Shown here one piece after another: positions 7,901-9,408 of a DNA stretch of 9,408 nt. The notes beneath the pieces were generated by a model. It had not been told where the DNA came from, ran no database searches, and saw only the letters and a list, made by a program, of their open reading frames with translations. The translations under genes and the position numbers were made by a program. Each line of letters starts with the position of its first letter. The first letter of the stretch is position 1. The DNA is taken from NCBI GenBank assembly GCA_030691985.1, contig JAUYDB010000181.1, positions 1 through 9,408 of the forward strand, in the 5' to 3' direction. The stretch comes from Candidatus Omnitrophota bacterium (GTDB lineage Bacteria; Omnitrophota; Gorgyraeia; 2-01-FULL-45-10).

Positions 7901-8502
7901 TTCTAGCCAGAAAGGCAAAGAGAGAGAATCAGAAACTCATAATTGGGCTTGAAACAGACTGGATACCGGCCATTAACAAGGAAAGAAGTCTTCAGAAAAA
8001 CGCCATAAGCGCGCTTATGAAGGAGATGCATTCCATAGGAGAGGCGCTTCAATCCATGGGCCTTGATAATGTGGAAATCATCCGTGGAAGCGGCAGCCAG
8101 CTGGCGGATTCCCTCATGAAGGCATCCGAAGACAGCAATACGGATATGCGCAACATAGTTGTTATGGCTTCGAAGGATACCATAACTTCCGATAGCTTCA
8201 AAGTCTTTAGAGACGCAGGCGTTAAGGACAGGCCGTTTTTAACCGGCATAGATCCCGCGGAGCTTATAAAGTTGTATGAAGAATTTGGGGAATTAGTAAG
8301 TAAGCAGCTTCATATAAAACTGACAACGCTGCTTTATATGACTTTAGAGGCCGCGGCAGGAAAAGAACCTCCGAACGCGCCCTGGATACAATATGATAGC
8401 GTCAAGAGAATATTGATATTGGTGCCAAGCGCTGAACCCAAAGATTACGAAGATTTAAAGAATGCCTATAAGGCCGAAGCGGCCGCGTTGCAATCCGCGT
8501 AA
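1837..8502 (+). CDS. Giant multi-domain secreted-type protein: radical SAM / GHMP kinase-like / DUF218 / guanylate kinase-like
   Basis: One unbroken frame of 2221 codons starts at an ATG with a strong ribosome-binding site. Residues 1-29 form a Sec-type signal peptide (K3, K5, R11, hydrophobic core, SYA|YP). Then follow: an unassigned N-terminal region with NSTLAAPS (about 30-210); B12-binding-like plus radical SAM (about 214-600, cysteines 411, 416 and 419); a charged helical linker (about 600-780); a GHMP-kinase-like module (about 855-1265); DUF218 (about 1333-1512); a possible eroded HAD-like module (about 1520-1680); a guanylate-kinase-like module (about 1692-1884); and a terminal module (about 2033-2221) resembling the tail of the upstream gene. 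No single known protein has this order to my knowledge. The signal peptide conflicts with NTP- and cluster-dependent domains, so membrane retention of an inside-facing protein, secretion of non-catalytic domains, or processing into pieces are all open. The overall function is unknown; module calls vary in certainty. Confidence 0.9.
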   Translation: MNKIKSCGFFRVISLVLILTFISFDISYAYPPERNAGNSTLAAPSLLQQQPVNEHAARFQQSIFSQGALLASVFDIGEYFFGRPERDMEPLPSRYAEEVVKAGLGKLLAGSGIEILNIVPVEYLKKTVPEKLQSALSEISFKGTLPNEGVVFILYRKGDKKFLVQIAKKDEVSPGNLPGYKWVVSDKYVVKYVPEDYKEEMMRPTAIVEKTQKTKVCFIGVGSPNHYNMWNNLSLETLAGDLKGAFGDGVAMSMLWTNRPEEIDLIVNKAMADAPDIIGISIQPGSMEIIKLLVEKLNSEQAVKDGKIMVAFGNQIPTYIPEKFIDMCPQGIVIRGEGEIALRSLVRVAKGELKLSDVPSAVYKDRESGNIVHTKIISPKLESLEYTPTTDTYEEIARRGGNVQVQASRGCPWGGCAYCTRSSFRRGGIVTEKGKTASWEGFTVERVLKTLDDVMARGITEVEFSDDEFIGGRKDENIDRIIAIADGIERLSKKHGIKFSFRVFTRPNIIYKEGDPDNKNEAIRQLMLKLKHAGLVRVFVGIEAGNDTQLKRYARGMKLSETTEAIKILKEMGLGIDSGFIMFDPELTVDEMIENVRYFRENKLIESNQWPFRPMAINHGSRMVGRLQKEGLLGEENINLMSYEYIFKNSSIEKIARIIDDISKKTRTIFYALKVKSKIFDPDKKDEKTILCQKYIEDNGLIYLDLMEDLGRAVQNGATQEEIDAITRKADEKVVELAKDVSDDIARGRISDEDDYLKKELAKIGIKDNVAGLSFYPSRDFAQGKPLNASLIIPRRTPEEAVELLKKARDKGIELSITGHLRGFDGAGSSLDLPEFQRALTAIGATDLRDLPSTPTIASEFTVKVRFELTDDPAVIEYVAPDYGITESNPYRIKGEVNLTSTGRTPNGQKDAPAFIFRNIFGLKGIKVVCESISPMALAGGMESSNVFNASLIAAASMLSGADLSMSEIFSLSVKLENDEFGGLTGGQGHLCWMLGGAYRHVWLSGVKDVNGCYINPYAAFSLSLLTQDDLTSMEEHMMIGQAGKEYVDGKAQIGRTAALVNFMWTDLLRDKDEIGLPLHKEKLGLADKYVRALKEKNFAVVVDIMNRYVDIRDQLCKRWTALMLDARQGKPVPEYAKAYADKVFNLGNPAYADYETIRKMYAQYGEGLRDVSLYAPGPIAEIVRAGRKEGMAVLPLGAGGPGANIIAISPKSAEYIRKFFESQGLGLLTEDNVRKIVRGTGMLKGYMLFKVGRDPVTFDGFEAVGMKIPASPTTAQYDQWTGKFTPMAKPSSTSATFESEASPRVINAPKSAIDKLIDKWVLPRRLPSDSKADYVVALGTSIRKDGAASTHSRAIAEECVRLYKAGIAPKIIFSGGYTQNGVTEAEAMRRVAVKMCPEGEEDFIVDRAPNIRYGGTAAQVYTVADAIARDSARPDMRGLKIVSVTQYLHSRRANATLKSALSRYGIGVWAYPAEKSIYEKDATQPQLRFGEKAFFIWEALNYIRFSIMKLFVMERPLTTHTRELDANINHTVYDGILVEATKEVLAATEDTIDAHLIKRLANMAGQGVPILLAGGMAGNLKEEISKLLNSGAGKKPSIESCSSLGDQVRLEKFADGKTVAAILAERRTQQLPDNYRIFSVAELGNPGKDPLSKIAVEDIRLSGLGAAAWVLDRVITETAISKLRSKAAINKSGAFIVLSGFSGTGKGTLFELLSKVYSDRLAKIVLYTTRGMRNSEKNGREYNFVSSEDFDKLSGSGGMVFDNTQGNMYGVLKKDIELALVGKNIAFIEVSYKMQKELKAEYPQHGSIFVLPMAGETIEKMQKELMFRLGLRDTDNEVRIAKRLHTAIEELPAAANYDQRIVNYRWNVLGALNDLVDAINRIGVPEKVVDIIQKSELSGKELLPEAPEKYETEKAETLPATQFFDIVESALVGKRAEFIETGNGFIGTLSAQSASDAAANIGTLDKKMATAEIKQRVERAIAAIESLGKEGITPEAKVAMELLKKNLNQFEADGGVASIIVLARKAKRENQKLIIGLETDWIPAINKERSLQKNAISALMKEMHSIGEALQSMGLDNVEIIRGSGSQLADSLMKASEDSNTDMRNIVVMASKDTITSDSFKVFRDAGVKDRPFLTGIDPAELIKLYEEFGELVSKQLHIKLTTLLYMTLEAAAGKEPPNAPWIQYDSVKRILILVPSAEPKDYEDLKNAYKAEAAALQSA
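2476..3636 (+). other. B12-binding-like and radical SAM module
   Basis: Residues about 214-345 look like the Rossmann-type cobalamin-binding domain of B12-dependent radical SAM proteins. They start with TKVCFIGVGSPNHYN and end in the typical I-x-R-G-E-G-E (334-339); the classical DxHxxG motif is absent, as is usual in this class. Residues about 400-600 are a radical SAM barrel. The cluster motif is C411-PWGG-C416-AY-C419, spaced Cx4Cx2C instead of the common Cx3Cx2C, and it follows the usual 'SRG' lead-in. F-V-G-I-E-A-G-N-D (539-547) matches the family's 'FGIESGN' strand, and GFIMFDPELT (579-588) matches the late-barrel 'GFI.G.P..T' strand. All three cluster cysteines are present, so activity is plausible if the domain is on the cytoplasmic side. 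The substrate is unknown. Confidence 0.8.
4399..5631 (+). other. GHMP-kinase-like module with altered active-site motifs
   Basis: Residues about 855-1265 resemble sugar kinases of the GHMP superfamily (galactokinase, fucokinase and heptose-kinase type). Seen: A-L-A-G-G-M-E-S-S-N (937-946) where the family has its ATP-binding GLGSSS; L-T-G-G-Q-G-H (984-990) followed by L-G-G-A, where the family has 'GGxQDQ…GG'; and L-P-L-G-A-G-G-P-G-A (1195-1204) where the family has 'KxxGAGGGG' near the C-terminus. The Asp that normally serves as catalytic base in the QDQ motif seems to be Gly989, and the first family motif is not obvious. The module may therefore bind a sugar without phosphorylating it, or belong to a divergent subfamily. 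The substrate cannot be told from the sequence. Confidence 0.6.
5833..6372 (+). other. DUF218 (YdcF/SanA/ElyC-like) module
   Basis: Residues about 1333-1512 have the DUF218 pattern: A-D-Y-V-V-A-L-G-T (1333-1341); S-R-A-I-A-E and then A-P-K-I-I-F-S-G-G (1369-1377); T-E-A-E-A-M (1384-1389); a late N-I-x-x-G-G-T-A (1411-1418); and V-S-V-T-Q-Y-L-H-S-R-R-A (1443-1454). These match the 'vlGgg…GG…sEa…nT…vTs..H..Ra' signature of envelope proteins such as ElyC and SanA. The family is normally linked to cell-envelope or peptidoglycan-precursor metabolism. This is the one module whose usual location is compatible with the signal peptide. Its ligand is unknown. Confidence 0.75.
6394..6876 (+). other. Possible eroded HAD-like module
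   Basis: Residues about 1520-1680 lie between two firm domains. N-I-N-H-T-V-Y-D-G (1528-1536) followed about 30 residues later by G-V-P-I-L-L-A-G-G-M resembles the HAD start 'DxDGTL…gi.v.l.tG', with both aspartates replaced by asparagine. Only these two spots support the idea. It could equally be an unrelated linker domain. Confidence 0.25.
6910..7488 (+). other. Guanylate-kinase-like module
   Basis: Residues about 1692-1884 follow bacterial guanylate kinase from end to end. The P-loop is G-F-S-G-T-G-K-G-T (1701-1709). T-T-R-G-M-R-x-x-E (1729-1737) followed by N-G-R-E-Y-N-F-V matches 'TTRpPRpGEvdGvdYhFv'. G-N-M-Y-G (1767-1771) matches the 'GNxYGTS' loop, and R-L-G-L-R-D-T-D-N-E-V-x-I-A-K-R-L matches the lid and Rl region. 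The length is close to the usual 190-210 residues. The ATP side looks intact. On the GMP side the 'TS' after YG is Val-Leu, and the glutamate expected about nine residues before that tyrosine is Val1761. It may still be a nucleotide kinase, or may have changed substrate or become a binding domain, as in MAGUK proteins. Confidence 0.8.
7933..8499 (+). other. C-terminal module with a tail shared with the upstream gene
   Basis: Residues about 2033-2221 start with K-L-I-I-G-L-E-T-D-W-I-P and include N-I-V-V-M-A-S-K-D and F-L-T-G-I-D-P-A-E-L. They end in R-I-L-I-L-V-P-S-A-E-P-K-D-Y-E followed by a helical tail finishing A-L-Q-S-A. The tail aligns with the end of the upstream protein (LFIYLPPMVPRDYQ … MKSA), and both have a 'hydrophobic strand, P, K/R-D-Y, helix, x-SA' ending. 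I know no function for it. A sorting, anchoring or assembly tag common to giant proteins of this organism is one possibility. Confidence 0.6.
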
Positions 8503-8531
8503 TCGATAGATTTGCGTAGTTTCAGGAAGGT

Positions 8532-8550
8532 CGGATATAAGCTTTATCCG
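8532..8550. repeat. Short hairpin after the giant gene
   Basis: cggata (8532-8537) and tatccg (8545-8550) form a perfect 6-bp stem with a 7-base loop, 30 bases after the stop codon. No U-tract follows, so it is at best a weak terminator. A tataat hexamer follows directly (8551-8556) without a visible -35 box. Confidence 0.3.
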
Positions 8551-8572
8551 TATAATCGTGAAGGGTAAACAG

Positions 8573-8656
8573 ATGATTAAACAACCAGTTATGGTAAAAA
8601 TTGTTTCAATCTTCTTAGCTTTGACGCTTGTAAGCAGTCCCATTAAGAGCTTTTGA
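8573..8656 (+). pseudogene. Orphan signal-peptide-like mini-ORF, 27 codons
   Basis: An ATG at 8573, preceded by aaggg (8561-8565), opens a 27-codon frame ending in TGA at 8654-8656. The product starts M-I-K-Q-P-V-M-V-K and runs into a hydrophobic core I-V-S-I-F-L-A-L-T-L-V followed by S-S-P. That is the layout of a signal peptide, but no mature protein follows. It is most simply the 5' stub of a secreted-protein gene whose body has been lost and replaced by the regulator fragment directly downstream in another frame. A real short membrane peptide cannot be excluded. Confidence 0.45.
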
Positions 8657-9212
8657 AGAGGCGCTTAATAATGCGTTGGCTCATAGAGATTATTTTTCAA
8701 ATGCCGACATCCAGTTGGCCGTATACGACGACCGCATAGAAATTTGGAATCCCGGGGAACTGTCTAAACAGCTTACACCGGAGCAATTAAAGGTGAAGCA
8801 CAGATCGATTCCGCGCAATCCATTCCTTGCGGACAGGCTCTATCTGATTAAATACATCGAGCGCTGGGGTAGGGGAACTAACCGAATTGTGGATGAGATG
8901 AGGCAGGATAATTTGCCGGATCCGATATTTGCGAACAATTCTGGCGGCTTCGAAATTACTTTGATGGGCCCAGGCAAAAGTTTTGAAAAAGCAATCGAAG
9001 ATGCGAAACTCCACAAGCTCGATTTAAATGACCGGCAGAGAAAGGCAGTTGAGTACCTAAGAAAAAAAGGCGAAATCTCAAGGAAAGAATATGCAAAAAT
9101 GGCGGAGGTTTCGTTGAGACAAGCAAACAAAGACTTGAACGATCTTTTGAAAAAGAAGGTTATCGTTCAGGTCGGAATGGGTCGAAGCACAAAATATCGA
9201 GTGCACGATTAG
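8634..9212 (+). pseudogene. 5'-truncated AlbA/RecG-like transcriptional regulator (HATPase_c_4 plus winged helix)
   Basis: The frame is open from 8634, just after an in-frame TAA at 8631-8633, to the TAG at 9210-9212. Family-like sequence begins at once: P-L-R-A-F-E-E-A-L-N-N-A-L-A-H-R-D-Y matches the conserved 'P..AlrEalvNAlaHRDY' motif of the GHKL-ATPase-like part of COG2865-type regulators. It is followed by I-E-I-W-N-P-G-E-L, S-I-P-R-N-P-F-L and I-E-R-W-G-R-G-T-N-R-I. The last 60 residues form a winged-helix domain (…ISRKEYAKMAEVSLRQANK…). Relatives are usually 400-500 residues with an N-terminal AlbA_2 domain. Here about the first 60% is missing and only 192 codons remain. There is no ATG. 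A TTG at 8676 could serve as start but would cut through the conserved NALAHRDY motif. Probably a decayed fragment; translation from TTG 8676 of a 178-residue product is the alternative. Confidence 0.75.
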
Positions 9213-9244
9213 TGCACGATTAGTGCACGATTAGTGCACGATTA
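9201..9244 (+). repeat. Four perfect tandem copies of an 11-bp unit (gtgcacgatta)
   Basis: The unit gtgcacgatta occurs at 9201, 9212, 9223 and 9234 without mismatch, followed by a degenerate start of a fifth copy (gcgcgagatt). The first copy encodes the last residues V-H-D and most of the stop codon of the regulator fragment. Its TAG uses the g of the next copy. Copy-number change would therefore not alter the protein. Each unit contains the palindrome gtgcac. Replication slippage is the likely origin; a binding-site array is an alternative. Confidence 0.9.
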
Positions 9245-9260
9245 GCGCGAGATTCGCTAA
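9242..9260. terminator. Possible weak terminator hairpin
   Basis: ttagcg (9242-9247) and cgctaa (9255-9260) form a perfect 6-bp stem with a 7-base loop right after the tandem repeats and 29 bases after the regulator's stop codon. No run of T follows, so intrinsic termination is doubtful. Confidence 0.25.
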
Positions 9261-9316
9261 CATATCCCACCTCTGATGGCCGCGTATCATCGTCTCTTAA
9301 AAGACTAGACTGTTAC

Positions 9317-9366
9317 ACACAATACCTATTTCCCTGGGATTTCGTGCAAGGAAATAGGTATTGTGT
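9317..9366. repeat. Perfect 17-bp inverted repeat, mobile-element-like
   Basis: acacaatacctatttcc (9317-9333) is exactly complementary to 9350-9366 around a 16-base loop. The piece cctatttccct recurs directly at 9325-9335 and 9368-9378. The wording 'gacacaatacctatttcc' is one I recall as recurring near IS200-like/REP-associated transposase genes and their debris in several phyla. No transposase is encoded inside the window, so this could be the edge of an element lying beyond it, a solo repeat, or a strong hairpin terminator without a U-tract. Confidence 0.7.
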
Positions 9367-9378
9367 CCCTATTTCCCT

Positions 9379-9408
9379 CATATTAATTATCTCGACACAT
9401 ATTAATTA
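9379..9408. repeat. 11-bp direct repeat catattaatta at the window edge
   Basis: catattaatta occurs at 9379-9389 and 9398-9408, a period of 19 bases. The second copy is cut off by the window end, so the full repeat may be longer. It contains the palindrome ttaattaa-like core (ttaatta). It may be part of a terminal repeat or the upstream region of the next gene. Confidence 0.5.

Noticed and set aside
9201..9408. CRISPR array
   Set aside because: The 11-bp units are directly adjacent without spacers, and the later repeats are inverted or unrelated.

Overview
The window looks like chromosomal DNA of an uncultivated, probably Gram-negative bacterium. My best guess is a member of Candidatus Omnitrophica (OP3) or a close relative. 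The grounds are very long, gap-free, multi-domain ORFs that begin with a Sec-type signal peptide followed by a Tyr-Pro-Pro stretch and an 'NSTLAAPS' motif, and that end in a recurring tail of the type '(A)EPxDYExLxxxY...ALxSA'. I recognise this style from memory only, so the placement is an inference and not a search result.

Layout. (1) Bases 1-1535 hold the 3' part of a large gene. Its frame is open from base 3, so the true start lies upstream of the window; no enzyme family is recognisable in the visible part. (2) Bases 1536-1836 are a gap packed with secondary structure. A roughly 150-bp nested inverted repeat with a REP/MITE-like core is followed by a second, independent 50-bp hairpin and then a strong Shine-Dalgarno sequence. 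(3) Bases 1837-8502 encode one uninterrupted 2221-residue protein. In order it has a signal peptide, a B12-binding-like plus radical SAM module, a GHMP-kinase-like module, a DUF218 (YdcF/SanA/ElyC) module, a possible eroded HAD-like module, a guanylate-kinase-like module, and a C-terminal module whose tail resembles the tail of the upstream gene. (4) Bases 8503-9212 hold decayed pieces: an orphan signal-peptide-like mini-ORF directly abutting a 5'-truncated AlbA/RecG-like (HATPase_c_4 plus winged helix) regulator. (5) Bases 9201-9408 hold four perfect 11-bp tandem repeats overlapping the stop codon, a perfect 17-bp inverted repeat reminiscent of transposon-associated sequence, and an AT-rich direct repeat at the window edge.

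The main biological point is the giant composite protein. It carries an export signal, yet its recognisable modules (radical SAM, GHMP kinase, guanylate kinase) belong to families that normally work in the cytoplasm with [4Fe-4S] clusters or NTPs. Several of these modules keep their fold signatures but have lost or changed family-typical key residues. Together with the tail shared with the upstream gene, this suggests a family of giant modular proteins built by shuffling and partly repurposing or inactivating enzyme domains. The debris and repeats downstream show that the neighbourhood is recombinationally active. I see no convincing protein-coding gene on the minus strand, and no tRNA, rRNA or CRISPR array.
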